Of a stretch of 40,312 bases of DNA, positions 26,181-34,509 are shown piece by piece (the stretch's first letter is position 1; every line of letters begins with the position of its first letter). The position numbers were made by a program, and so were the translations under genes. Under the pieces are notes generated by a model. That model saw only the letters and a program-made list of their open reading frames with translations. It did not search any database and had not been told where the DNA came from. Origin of the DNA: an uncultured Myxococcaceae bacterium (GTDB lineage Bacteria > Myxococcota_A > Polyangia > Polyangiales > Ga0077539); the NCBI GenBank assembly GCA_945952225.1, contig CAMFHP010000076.1:1-40312 (forward strand), in the 5' to 3' direction.

Positions 26181-26909
26181 ATGGACGGCATCGCATTCGA
26201 AGGCTGCGCCTGCCGCGCGGCCTTTCACGCAGGCGTGGCGGAGGCCCTCGACGACGCGGGCTTCACCTTCGCGCGCACCGCGGGAACCTCCTCCGGCGCC
26301 ATCATCGCCACGGCCGTCGCCGCGGGTCACGCAGGGGCGCTCCCCGACCGCTGGCGGGCCTTCGCGGGGCGCTCCGTGGTCTCGTGGCGACGCGCGCTCT
26401 GGAACCGCTCGCCCTTCGACATGAGTCACCTCGTTCGCCACGCGCTCACCGATGCGCTCGGTGACGGTGACCTGCGCGCGCACAGCACCGAGGCCCTCGT
26501 GACGGCGACGCGCGCCCGCGACCTCGCGCCGATGGTCTTTTCGAGCCGCGAGGTTCCGTCGGTGATCGAGCCCGTGATGGCGTCGTGCTTCATTCCCGTG
26601 CTCTACGGTCGGCCGGTACGCGTCGCGGGCGCGTGGATGCTCGACGGCGGCGTGACCGACAACCTCCCCGTGGAGGCCCTCGTGGCTCGGGGCGCGCGCG
26701 AGGTGATCGCCGTGACCGTTCGCCATGACGCGAGGGCGTTCAAGAGCCCGCGGCAGCGCGCGTGGGTGCCGACCGCGGAGGGGGCGCGGGTGCATGTGAT
26801 CCATCCGTCGCGGCCCCTCGCGCTCAAGAGCTGGGACTTCGACCGTGATGCGATGGCGCGGGCCATCGAGGCGGGCTGGGACGCGGGAAGGGCCTTCGCG
26901 CGCGGGTGA
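26181..26909 (+). CDS. Patatin-like phospholipase
   Basis: A 242-residue cytoplasmic patatin-family serine hydrolase, which would release fatty acids from glycerolipids. The nucleophile is Ser37 in G35-T-S-S-G39, and the partner Asp155 is in the DGG motif WMLDGGVTDNLP. The oxyanion loop EGCACRAAFHAGV replaces the usual GGGxRGxxxxGV glycines with Cys-Ala-Cys, which is odd, although the positive Arg is kept. The protein is short, with little beyond the catalytic core. It lies 62 bases after preT and is convergent with carF, 9 bases apart. A TACACC box ends 13 bases before the ATG, so it may have its own promoter. A link to the neighbouring desaturase is only suggested by position. Confidence 0.85.
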   Translation: MDGIAFEGCACRAAFHAGVAEALDDAGFTFARTAGTSSGAIIATAVAAGHAGALPDRWRAFAGRSVVSWRRALWNRSPFDMSHLVRHALTDALGDGDLRAHSTEALVTATRARDLAPMVFSSREVPSVIEPVMASCFIPVLYGRPVRVAGAWMLDGGVTDNLPVEALVARGAREVIAVTVRHDARAFKSPRQRAWVPTAEGARVHVIHPSRPLALKSWDFDRDAMARAIEAGWDAGRAFARG

Positions 26910-26918
26910 TCGCGCGAC

Positions 26919-27638
26919 TCAGGGGCCGTGGAGGCGCGGGGGAATTCCCGTGAGCTTGGTGATCAGCGCTTCGAAGCGTCGGAAGAATCCGACGCGTTCG
27001 AGCACGGCGTCGACCCATCCGCCGGTGATCGCGTAGTTGTGCTCGTGGGGCGCGAGGTGGTGCACGTCGTGGTGCGCGCGCGAGAGCACGAGTCCGTGGC
27101 GCTGCATCCACGCGACGACGGGGTGCACGCTCGGCGCGTGGGCCCACTTGTGAGCCTGGCTGGTGAAGGTCACGAAGAAGGCCGTGCCCATGCCGCCGAT
27201 CTGCAATCCCCACGAGACCACGGTGGGGTGCGCGAGGTCGAAGGCCAGCGACCCCGTGACCGCGAGGGGCAGGATCGCGAGCGCCGCGTTGGTGCCGTTG
27301 GTCTCGACGAAATCGTGTCGGTTGATCTCATCGGGGTCGACGTGGTGCTCGCGAAACTGACGGATGAACGCCTTGCCGAGCACCGGCGTCTCGACGCGTC
27401 CCCAGGTGTCGCAGCCCCAGTGCACGAGGCCCGAGATGAGGTCGGCGAGCAACGCCGCGAGCACGAAGGCGCACACGCCCACGGGGCCGAGCCACCACGC
27501 GTGGGCGACGCGGGTGAGGCGCGCGATCATGAGCGCCTCGACGACGAAGAAGGAGACGACACCGGCGGTCTCGACGAGCCGTTGCGAGCGGCTGTATCCG
27601 CCACCGATGCGCTCCCGGGGAACGGTTTCGGTGTTCAT
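26919..27638 (-). CDS. carF: CarF/Kua-type plasmanylethanolamine desaturase
   Basis: A 239-residue membrane enzyme of the Kua/TMEM189/CarF family. CarF of Myxococcus xanthus and human PEDS1 introduce the vinyl-ether double bond of plasmalogens, and CarF is needed for the light-induced carotenoid response. Characteristic histidines are present: H73 (LVHWGCDTWG), H98-H99 (FREHHVDP), H108 (NRHDFVETNG), H163 and H167 (QAHKWAH), and the cluster H189/H190/H193/H194/H198/H200 (SRAHHDVHHLAPHEHNY). Four membrane segments are plausible. Length is slightly less than the myxobacterial protein. Upstream on its strand is TACCCTCCGCGCCC, the same box as before the Hsp70/VWA operon. Confidence 0.92.
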   Translation of the reverse strand: MNTETVPRERIGGGYSRSQRLVETAGVVSFFVVEALMIARLTRVAHAWWLGPVGVCAFVLAALLADLISGLVHWGCDTWGRVETPVLGKAFIRQFREHHVDPDEINRHDFVETNGTNAALAILPLAVTGSLAFDLAHPTVVSWGLQIGGMGTAFFVTFTSQAHKWAHAPSVHPVVAWMQRHGLVLSRAHHDVHHLAPHEHNYAITGGWVDAVLERVGFFRRFEALITKLTGIPPRLHGP

Positions 27639-27653
27639 GGCGATGGGGCGCGG

Positions 27654-27659
27654 AGGGTA
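27654..27659 (-). promoter_or_regulatory. Candidate -10 box (TACCCT) of carF
   Basis: On the minus strand TACCCT is followed by CCGCGCCCC and the ATG at 27638, 15 bases away. The 14-base core TACCCTCCGCGCCC is identical to that at 7649-7662. No clear -35 is visible. Confidence 0.3.
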
Positions 27660-27812
27660 CGCGCAACGGTCCGCGGTCGGATGTGTTTTCGCGGCGCAAT
27701 CCTCACGCGGCGCGCTGCACGTGATGCATCGCGGCGTGCGCGACTTGTCTTGCGGTGCTCTTCAAAATGCCGCAGCGTGCGCGGCGTTCACCACTTCGGG
27801 GAGAGCGTCGCG

Positions 27813-29159
27813 ATGGCAGACCTTTCGATCAACATGTGTGGCATCAGGAGCCCCAACCCCTTCTGGCTCGCGTCGGCGCCGCCGGCGAACACGGGCGAGC
27901 AGGTGATGCGGGCCTTCGATGCGGGCTGGGGCGGCGCCGTGTGGAAGACCCTCGGCAACCCGATCGTGAACGTGTCGTCGCGCTTCGGCGCCGTGGACTA
28001 CGCGGGCCAGAAGATGATGGGGCTCAACAACATCGAGCTCATCACCGACCGCCCCCTCGACGTGAACCTCCGCGAGATCGCCGAGGTGAAGAAGCGCTAT
28101 CCGCACCACGCCGTGATCGTGTCGCTCATGGTCGAATCGAAGGACGAGTGGAAGGAGATCATCCGCCGCTCTGAAGACACGGGCTGTGATGGCCTGGAGC
28201 TCAACTTCGGCTGTCCCCACGGCATGTGCGAGCGCGGCATGGGCAGCGCCGTGGGCCAGGAGCCGAAGGTGCTTCAGGAGATCACCGCGTGGGCCAAGGA
28301 GTACGCGCGCACGCCCGTGCTCATCAAGCTCACGCCCAACGTGGGCGACATCGTGGAGCCTGCGCTCGCGGCGGTGGCGGGCGGCGCCGACGGGCTCTCG
28401 CTCATCAACACCATCAAGAGCATCGTGGGCGTCGACCTCGATCGCATGGCGCCGCTCCCGCGCGTGGGCGTGGCGAGCACGAACGGCGGCTACTGCGGCC
28501 CCGCGGTGAAGCCCATCGCGCTGCACATGATCGCGGCGCTCGCCCGTGAGCCCGGCGTGCGCGTGCCCATCAGCGGCATCGGCGGCGTGTCGAACTGGCG
28601 CGACGCCGCGGAGTTCATCGCGCTCGGATCGACGAGCGTGCAGGTGTGCACCGCGGTGATGCACCACGGGTACAAGATCGTCGAAGACATGATCGCGGGG
28701 CTCTCGAACTTTCTCGACGAGCGCGGCATGACGCTCGACCAGCTCCGCGGCGCGGCGGTGCCGAACTACCGCGAGTGGGGCGAGCTCGATCTCAACTACA
28801 AGATCGTCGCGAAGATCGACGCCGACCGCTGCATCGGCTGTCAGAAGTGCGTGGCCGCGTGCCACGACGGCGCGCACCAGTGCATCTTCACGGGCCCCGA
28901 CGACCGCGCGCGTCCGCCGCATGCGCACGCGCACGGCCCCGCGAAGGCGCCGCGCCCGCTGCCCCTCGGACGCCTCGCGGGCGACCGTGTGCCGTGGGTC
29001 GACGAGCCCGAGTGCGTGGGCTGCAACCTCTGCGCGCTGGTGTGCCCCGTCGAGGGCTGCATCACGATGACCGAGGTCGCCCACGAGGGCGGCGTCGACA
29101 CGTGGAACGACCGCGTGCGCGACGGACGCGACAAGGTGCCCGGACGCATCTTCGAATGA
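27813..29159 (+). CDS. preA: NAD-dependent dihydropyrimidine dehydrogenase, PreA subunit
   Basis: A 448-residue FMN and iron-sulfur protein that reduces uracil and thymine to their dihydro forms together with PreT. Residues 1-~330 are the dihydroorotate-dehydrogenase-like barrel, with NFGCPHGMCERGMGSAVGQ at the active-site loop, LIKLTPNVGDI, and PISGIGGVSNWRDA for FMN phosphate binding. The C-terminus carries two ferredoxin-type motifs, CIGCQKCVAACH and CVGCNLCALVCPVEGC. Between them is an unusual His/Pro-rich insertion (PPHAHAHGPAKAPRPLPLG). ATG 27813 follows a GGGGAGAG ribosome site. It is divergent from carF, with 174 bases between the starts. Confidence 0.94.
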   Translation: MADLSINMCGIRSPNPFWLASAPPANTGEQVMRAFDAGWGGAVWKTLGNPIVNVSSRFGAVDYAGQKMMGLNNIELITDRPLDVNLREIAEVKKRYPHHAVIVSLMVESKDEWKEIIRRSEDTGCDGLELNFGCPHGMCERGMGSAVGQEPKVLQEITAWAKEYARTPVLIKLTPNVGDIVEPALAAVAGGADGLSLINTIKSIVGVDLDRMAPLPRVGVASTNGGYCGPAVKPIALHMIAALAREPGVRVPISGIGGVSNWRDAAEFIALGSTSVQVCTAVMHHGYKIVEDMIAGLSNFLDERGMTLDQLRGAAVPNYREWGELDLNYKIVAKIDADRCIGCQKCVAACHDGAHQCIFTGPDDRARPPHAHAHGPAKAPRPLPLGRLAGDRVPWVDEPECVGCNLCALVCPVEGCITMTEVAHEGGVDTWNDRVRDGRDKVPGRIFE

Positions 29160-29234
29160 CCCCGCTGCGGCGCCGATCGCGCGCCGTGTGACATCGCCGA
29201 AACGCCTTCTCACAAGCCTTGTCGTGCGACCGTG

Positions 29235-29271
29235 GCGACCCGACCGTCGGGGCACCGCAGCGTCGGGTCGC
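29235..29271. promoter_or_regulatory. 10-bp perfect inverted repeat in the leader of the solute-binding gene
   Basis: GCGACCCGAC (29235-29244) and GTCGGGTCGC (29262-29271) are exact inverted copies with a 17-base loop. They lie in the 179-base gap between preA and ATG 29339. No T-run follows. It could terminate preA transcripts, act in the leader RNA of the next gene, or bind a protein. Confidence 0.4.
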
Positions 29272-29338
29272 GGGCTCCCCGGTGGAGGGGTGCGCATCAC
29301 CGACGACCGCACGCGCGGCCTACGAGGGAGGTGTCGTC

Positions 29339-30580
29339 ATGGCGCAGTCTTCTGCCGACCGTCCGCGCACGCGCGGTGAGCTCCGGGGCTGGTTGCTCGC
29401 CGCCGCGGGCGTCGGGTGCTTCTTCACGGGCGTGGCCGTCACGCGCACGCGCAGGGCCCACGCGGCGCCCGCAGCGCCCGTCGCACAGCCGGTCGATGCG
29501 CCGCCCGTCGCGTCCGTCCACGACGCGCCGTCGACGCTCTCCATCGCGTACAGCAGCGAGATCGGCGCGTGGCTCCGCGGCGCGGTCGCGGGCTTCGAAC
29601 GCGCGAACCCCGGCGTGCACGTGACCCTTCAGCCCATGGGCACCTTCGACGCGGCGCGGGCCATCGCGCAGGGCACGCTGCGTCCCACGCTCTGGATCCC
29701 CGCGGACAGCACGGCCACGACGCTCCTCGACGGCAACACGGCGGGCGTGTCGCTCGTGCGCGACGACGGGCGATGGCCGCGTCCCCTCGCCCTCACGCCG
29801 ATGGTCTTCGTGGTGTGGGAGTCGCGGGCCCGCGTGCTCGCCCCGCACGGCGCGACGCTCCCGTGGCAGCGCCTCGCGACGGTCGCGCGCTCGCCGCACG
29901 GGTGGGCCGACCTCGGGGGCGACGCCGCGTGGGGAACGCTCAAGTTCGGACACACGGACCCGTCACGCTCACACGCAGGCCTCGAGACGCTCGCGCTCGT
30001 GGCCTACGGCGCGAAGGGACGCGCGACGCCGCTCACCGTCGACGACGCGCGCACCGCGAGCTTCGAAGCGCTGTTCCGCGCGGTGGAGTCGTCGGACCCC
30101 GCGGGCGATCGGGGCACGGCGAGCTCGGGCGAGTTCGCGCAGACGCTCGCGCTCCAGGGCCCCGGACGCTACGACGCCGCGATGGTCTACGAGTCGCAGG
30201 CCATCGCGAGCCTCGACGTGGCCCGCGCGCGCTGGGGCGAGTCGCTGCGGGTCTACTATCCCCCCGTCAACGTCTGGAGCGACCACCCGCTGTGCCTCGT
30301 CGACAGCCCTTCGCTCACCGACGCGACGCGCGCCCTCGCGCAGCGCCTCGCCGATCACCTTCGCGACCGCGAGGCCCAGAGCGACGCCGTGCGCCACGGG
30401 CTCCGACCGGCCGACGAGACCGTGGCCCTCGCCACCGACGACCCGCAGAACCCCTTCGTGAAGTTCCGCGCGCAGGGTGTCTCCGTCGCGCTCTCGCAGG
30501 TGGGCGATCCCCCGTCGGATGCGGCCCGCGACGCGCTCCTCGCCGCCTGGCGCCGCGTCACGCACCGCGACACGCATTGA
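29339..30580 (+). CDS. Extracytoplasmic solute-binding protein, orphan
   Basis: A 413-residue protein with an N-terminal hydrophobic helix (GWLLAAAGVGCFFTGVAV) that acts as signal or anchor; the Cys does not form a proper lipobox. From about residue 60 it has the two-lobe fold of type 2 periplasmic binding proteins of the SBP_bac_11/molybdate-like kind. Evidence is LSIAYSSEIGAWLRGAVAGF, NPGVHVTLQPMGT, LRPTLWIPADS, and later AAMVYESQAIAS and YPPVNVWSDHPLCLVD. No ABC permease or ATPase gene is adjacent, so it may sense a ligand and not feed a transporter. The GAGGGAGGTG ribosome site a few bases before 29339 supports this start. Confidence 0.75.
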   Translation: MAQSSADRPRTRGELRGWLLAAAGVGCFFTGVAVTRTRRAHAAPAAPVAQPVDAPPVASVHDAPSTLSIAYSSEIGAWLRGAVAGFERANPGVHVTLQPMGTFDAARAIAQGTLRPTLWIPADSTATTLLDGNTAGVSLVRDDGRWPRPLALTPMVFVVWESRARVLAPHGATLPWQRLATVARSPHGWADLGGDAAWGTLKFGHTDPSRSHAGLETLALVAYGAKGRATPLTVDDARTASFEALFRAVESSDPAGDRGTASSGEFAQTLALQGPGRYDAAMVYESQAIASLDVARARWGESLRVYYPPVNVWSDHPLCLVDSPSLTDATRALAQRLADHLRDREAQSDAVRHGLRPADETVALATDDPQNPFVKFRAQGVSVALSQVGDPPSDAARDALLAAWRRVTHRDTH

Positions 30581-30634
30581 CAGGGTACGTCACACACCGC
30601 AGCGCCCCACGGCGCCCCTTCGCACGGCGAAGGT

Positions 30635-30664
30635 TTGAGCCCGGACGCGAGTCGTGCCTATACC
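30635..30664 (+). promoter_or_regulatory. Promoter of the NIDO lipoprotein gene
   Basis: TTGAGC (30635-30640) and TATACC (30659-30664) are 18 bases apart. The expected transcription start falls about 3 bases before ATG 30674, so the mRNA should be essentially leaderless. Confidence 0.5.
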
Positions 30665-30673
30665 CGCGCGATC

Positions 30674-31924
30674 ATGCGCCGAGCGTCCCTTCTCTTCTGC
30701 GTGCTTGCGGTGGCCTGCGCGCCGCGCGTCGTCGGTGTGCTTCCGCCGCCGGGCGATGCGTCGGTCGACAGCGCTGCGCCCGACGACGTGCTCCCCCTCG
30801 ACGCGGGCGACGCCACGACGCCCCCCGACGCGACGCCCGGGGATGGGAGCGCGCCCGATGCGATGCGCGACGACGCGACCGCCGACGACGTGCGCATCGA
30901 CGACGTGACCTCCGTCGACGCGATGGAGCCCGACGCCATGACGACCGACGGCGGACGGACGTGCACGCCCGGCACGGTGGACTGCGCCGATGGACGGGAC
31001 CGTCGCCTCTGCAACCCCGACGGACGCGGCTACACGACGCTCGCGTGTCCGATGCCCGCGAACGCCACGCCCACCTGCGCGATGGGCGCGTGCGGCATCA
31101 CCTGCACGCCGGGCTGGGGAGACTGCGACCGCAACACGCTCAACGGCTGCGAGGTCAACGGCTTCACCGACGCGAACCACTGCGGCGGATGCGGCAACCG
31201 CTGCGAGTCGGGCACGTGCGTCGGCGGTGTGTGCTCGCGGCTGATCCGCGGACTCGGCGGCGCGACGGGCTTCGGCGCGCAGTGTGTGGCCTCGAACGAC
31301 GACGGCGCGTGGCCCGGGGTCATGGGCATGCCCGCGATGGCGATCGCGCTGGCGCCCGCGTTTCCCGGCGGCGTGCGCTTCTTCGGCATGACGTACACGT
31401 CGTTCTTTCTGAACACGAACGGCAACATCTCCTTCGGCGCGGCCTACGCCGAGGCGACGCCGCCGAGCTATCCGGGCACGACCGCGCCCACGATCGCCGC
31501 GTGGCTCGCCGACGTCGACACGCGCAGCGGCGGACAGCCCGGACGCAACAACATCTGCTTCGCCGTGAGCCCGCAGCGCGCGGTGATCACCTGGGATCGC
31601 GTCGGCTACTTCAACATGCACGACGCGCCGCAGAACACCTTTCAGCTCGTGCTCACGCGGCCCGCGACGGCTGCGGGCGACGGCGACTTCGACGTGGAGT
31701 TCCGCTATGAGACCTGCGGGTGGACGTCGGGTGACTCGATGGGCGCGATGGGCGGCCTCGGCGGCTCGGCGGCGCGCGTGGGCTTCGACGCGGGCGATCG
31801 CATGCGCGGGTTCGAGCTCCCGCTCTCGATGGCGCGCACGCCCCTGATGCTCTGCGCGCGCTCGAACGTCGGCGTGCCCGGCGTGTGGCGCTACGCCGTG
31901 CGCAACGGCGTGGTGGCACCGTGA
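30674..31924 (+). CDS. Cys-rich NIDO-domain surface lipoprotein
   Basis: A 416-residue lipoprotein: RRASLLFCVLAVAC gives a lipobox Cys at residue ~15. An Asp/Pro/Ala-rich spacer runs to ~95. Next is a Cys-rich module typical of myxobacterial surface proteins (GDCDRNTLNGCEVNGF, HCGGCGNRCESGTCVGG). The C-terminal ~220 residues match a nidogen-like (NIDO) domain: FFGMTYTSFFLNTNGNISFG, then TAPTIAAWLADVDTR and ITWDRVGYF. NIDO domains occur in extracellular adhesion proteins, so surface adhesion is a reasonable guess. ATG 30674 begins the signal peptide and follows the promoter by 9 bases. No operon partner. Confidence 0.75.
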   Translation: MRRASLLFCVLAVACAPRVVGVLPPPGDASVDSAAPDDVLPLDAGDATTPPDATPGDGSAPDAMRDDATADDVRIDDVTSVDAMEPDAMTTDGGRTCTPGTVDCADGRDRRLCNPDGRGYTTLACPMPANATPTCAMGACGITCTPGWGDCDRNTLNGCEVNGFTDANHCGGCGNRCESGTCVGGVCSRLIRGLGGATGFGAQCVASNDDGAWPGVMGMPAMAIALAPAFPGGVRFFGMTYTSFFLNTNGNISFGAAYAEATPPSYPGTTAPTIAAWLADVDTRSGGQPGRNNICFAVSPQRAVITWDRVGYFNMHDAPQNTFQLVLTRPATAAGDGDFDVEFRYETCGWTSGDSMGAMGGLGGSAARVGFDAGDRMRGFELPLSMARTPLMLCARSNVGVPGVWRYAVRNGVVAP

Positions 31925-32062
31925 CGCCCTCGCACAGCGCGTAACCCGGCATCACACGGCGCCTCGCGCAGCCACCGCGCACACCCCGCGAGAATCGCGC
32001 GAAGAGATGGCAGCTCCCGCATGGCACACGCGGTGAACTGGAGCCCTCACGGAGAACACACC

Positions 32063-32818
32063 GTGAAGCACCTCTCGCTCGCCATCCTTCTCGCCCTCTC
32101 GCTCCCCACGGCCGCGTGCAGCTCGTCGCACTCGGAGTATCGCGGCCTCGAAGAGAGCGCGTCGTTCACGGCCACGCAGAGCCGCGGCTGCGCGAACTTC
32201 TCGCTCCTCTCGTCGACCCCCTCGGGCTGCCCGCTCTCGCGTCCCTTCGCCACGGGCGTGACCGAGAGCGTGTCGATCCGACTCGATGACAACCGCGTGA
32301 CCTCGGTGGTGGTGCGCGCGCTCGACCCCGACGTGCTCACGGTCACCTCGCAGCGGCTCACGAGCAGCAGCGATCGCTACGCGCAGTTCAACGCCGCGGT
32401 CACGGCCATGCGCCCGGGAGTCACCGAGCTCCGCGTCGAGAGCATGAGCGGCGCGCTCCTCGATCGCATCCGCGTGGAGGTCGCCGACGCGACGCGCATC
32501 ACGCTCCGCGCCGACACCGACGTCGAGACGCCCGGCACGCTCTCGGCGGATCAGCGCACGTTCACGCTGCGTCAGGGCGCGCACGCGTCGATCACGGCGC
32601 AGGGCATCGACGCGCAGGGGCGCATGCTCCTCGGCAACGACGCCGTGCAATGGACCGTGGCGGACACGTCGGTGGTGAACCTGTCGTGGTTCCTTCAGTC
32701 GGGCACGCGCGTGAACGACGACCGGGTCTACGTCGACGGACGCGCGACGGGAACGGCGACGCTCACGGCGACGCTGAACCGCGCGACGGCGACGGTGCAG
32801 GCGGTGGTCACGCCGTGA
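32063..32818 (+). CDS. Lipoprotein with Ig-like (BIG2-type) domain
   Basis: A 251-residue lipoprotein starting at GTG 32063, with GGAG at 32051-32054. The signal peptide KHLSLAILLALSLPTAAC ends in a lipobox. The mature part is all beta. The C-terminal ~90 residues have the look of a bacterial Ig-like repeat: FTLRQGAHASITAQGIDAQG, VQWTVADTSVV, then DGRATGTATLTATLNRATATV. These are common in surface proteins. The upstream in-frame ATG at 32021 would add a charged stretch ahead of the signal peptide and is less likely. The gap to 31924 (138 bases) shows nothing further. Confidence 0.7.
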   Translation: MKHLSLAILLALSLPTAACSSSHSEYRGLEESASFTATQSRGCANFSLLSSTPSGCPLSRPFATGVTESVSIRLDDNRVTSVVVRALDPDVLTVTSQRLTSSSDRYAQFNAAVTAMRPGVTELRVESMSGALLDRIRVEVADATRITLRADTDVETPGTLSADQRTFTLRQGAHASITAQGIDAQGRMLLGNDAVQWTVADTSVVNLSWFLQSGTRVNDDRVYVDGRATGTATLTATLNRATATVQAVVTP

Positions 32819-32886
32819 CGCGCGGCGACGGCCGGGCGACGCCCTTCCACGCCGAGGGCGAACGGTGGTACTCCGGCACGGTCGCC

Positions 32887-34380
32887 ATGGAAACCCTTCC
32901 CCACTGGATCAACAACGCGCCCGCCCCGGCCTCCACCGACCGCACGGGCGATGTCTACAACCCTGCCACCGGCGAGGTGCAGCGCACGGTGGCGTACTCC
33001 ACCGTCGCCGACGTCGACGCGGCGGTGCGCGCGGCCTCCGAGGCCGCCGTGTCGTGGCGCGTGAGCTCCATCGCGAAGCGCACCCGCGTGCTCTTCGCGT
33101 ACCGCGAGCTTGTGGAGCGGCACCGCGACGACCTCGCGAAGATGCTCACGCTCGAACACGGCAAGGTGTTCAGCGACGCGCAGGGCGAAGTGCAGCGCGG
33201 CCTCGAGGTGGTGGAGTTCGCGTGCGGCCTCGCGGACCTCACGAAGGGGATGTTCTCGGAGAACGTGTCGACCGAGGTGGACACGTACTCGATCCGTCAG
33301 CCCGTGGGCGTGGTGGCGGGCATCACGCCGTTCAACTTCCCCGCGATGGTGCCGATGTGGATGTATCCCATCGCCATCGCGTGCGGAAACACCTTCGTGC
33401 TCAAGCCCTCGGAGCGCGACCCCTCGGTGACGAACTTCTGCGCGACGCTGCTCAAGCAGGCGGGGCTGCCCGACGGCGTGTTCAACATCGTGCACGGCGA
33501 CAAGGTGGCCGTCGATCGGCTGCTCGAACACCCCGACGTGGGCGCGGTGAGCTTCGTGGGGAGCACGCCGATCGCGCGGTACATCTACGAAACGGGCACG
33601 AAGCACGGCAAGCGCGTGCAGGCCCTCGGCGGCGCGAAGAACCACATGGTGGTGCTGCCCGACGCGGACATGGAGCTCGCGGCCGACGCGGCGGTGGGCG
33701 CGGCGTACGGCTCGGCGGGCGAGCGCTGCATGGCGATCTCGGTGCTCGTGTGCGTGGGCGACGCGGCGGACAAGCTGCTGCCGAAGATCCGCGAGCGCAT
33801 CGCGGCGCTCAAGGTGGGCAACGGGCTCGACCCGTCGTCGCAGATGGGCCCGCTCATCACGAAGGAGCACGCCGCGAAGGTGCGCGGGTACATCGACGCG
33901 GGCGTGAAGGAGGGCGCGGAGCTCCTCGCCGACGGCCGCTCGCTCGTGGTGAAGGATCACGAGAAGGGCTTCTTCGTGGGCCCCACGCTCTTCGACCGCG
34001 TGTCGCCGACGATGAGCATCTACCAGGACGAGATCTTCGGCCCGGTGCTCTCGACCGTGCGCGTGAAGACCTACGACGAGGCCGTGGCGCTCATCCACGC
34101 GCACCGCTATGCGAACGGCGTCGCGATCTTCACGAACGATGGCGGCGCGGCGCGCAAGTTCCAGAACGAGATCCAGGTGGGCATGGTGGGCGTGAACGTG
34201 CCCATCCCCGTGCCCATGTCGTACTACTCGTTCGGGGGATGGAAGCAGTCGCTCTTCGGCGACCTTCACATCTATGGCCGCGACGGCGTGCAGTTCTACA
34301 CGCGCAACAAGAACGTGATCTCGCGCTGGCCCGATCCGCGCTTCCGCGGTGTCGATCTCGGATTCCCCCAGAACCGCTGA
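32887..34380 (+). CDS. mmsA: CoA-acylating methylmalonate/malonate-semialdehyde dehydrogenase
   Basis: A 497-residue aldehyde dehydrogenase of the MMSDH family. It converts malonate semialdehyde to acetyl-CoA, or methylmalonate semialdehyde to propionyl-CoA, with NAD and CoA. The nucleophile is Cys281 in GSAGERCMAISV. GVVAGITPFNFPAMVPMWM and the region VQALGGAKNHMVV, with Asn where other ALDHs have the general-base Glu, are hallmarks of this family. The C-terminus PVPMSYYSFGGWKQSLFGD and HIYGRDGVQFYTRNK also fit. Its substrates are what beta-alanine and beta-aminoisobutyrate become after transamination, so it can complete the pyrimidine pathway; valine or inositol breakdown are other uses. 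Confidence 0.93.
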   Translation: METLPHWINNAPAPASTDRTGDVYNPATGEVQRTVAYSTVADVDAAVRAASEAAVSWRVSSIAKRTRVLFAYRELVERHRDDLAKMLTLEHGKVFSDAQGEVQRGLEVVEFACGLADLTKGMFSENVSTEVDTYSIRQPVGVVAGITPFNFPAMVPMWMYPIAIACGNTFVLKPSERDPSVTNFCATLLKQAGLPDGVFNIVHGDKVAVDRLLEHPDVGAVSFVGSTPIARYIYETGTKHGKRVQALGGAKNHMVVLPDADMELAADAAVGAAYGSAGERCMAISVLVCVGDAADKLLPKIRERIAALKVGNGLDPSSQMGPLITKEHAAKVRGYIDAGVKEGAELLADGRSLVVKDHEKGFFVGPTLFDRVSPTMSIYQDEIFGPVLSTVRVKTYDEAVALIHAHRYANGVAIFTNDGGAARKFQNEIQVGMVGVNVPIPVPMSYYSFGGWKQSLFGDLHIYGRDGVQFYTRNKNVISRWPDPRFRGVDLGFPQNR

Positions 34381-34415
34381 AATCACTGCGCGCCGAGGGG
34401 CGGCGGTGGTTCCTG

Positions 34416-34445
34416 TTGACCGCTCTTCGGCGCGCGATCTAGGCT
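34416..34445 (+). promoter_or_regulatory. Promoter of psd
   Basis: TTGACC (34416-34421) and TAGGCT (34440-34445) are separated by 18 bases. Transcription would begin about 60 bases before ATG 34510. Confidence 0.55.
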
Positions 34446-34509
34446 CGCGAACTCTTCTGGGGCGCCCTGTCGCCTCGCACCATTTCCGCTGTAGGGAACG
34501 CAAAATCCG

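Noticed and set aside
28190-28270. PreA active-site loop reads GMGSAVGQ, with Val where mammalian enzyme has Cys
   Set aside because: To my recollection bacterial PreA proteins commonly have this form, so it is not a sign of inactivity.
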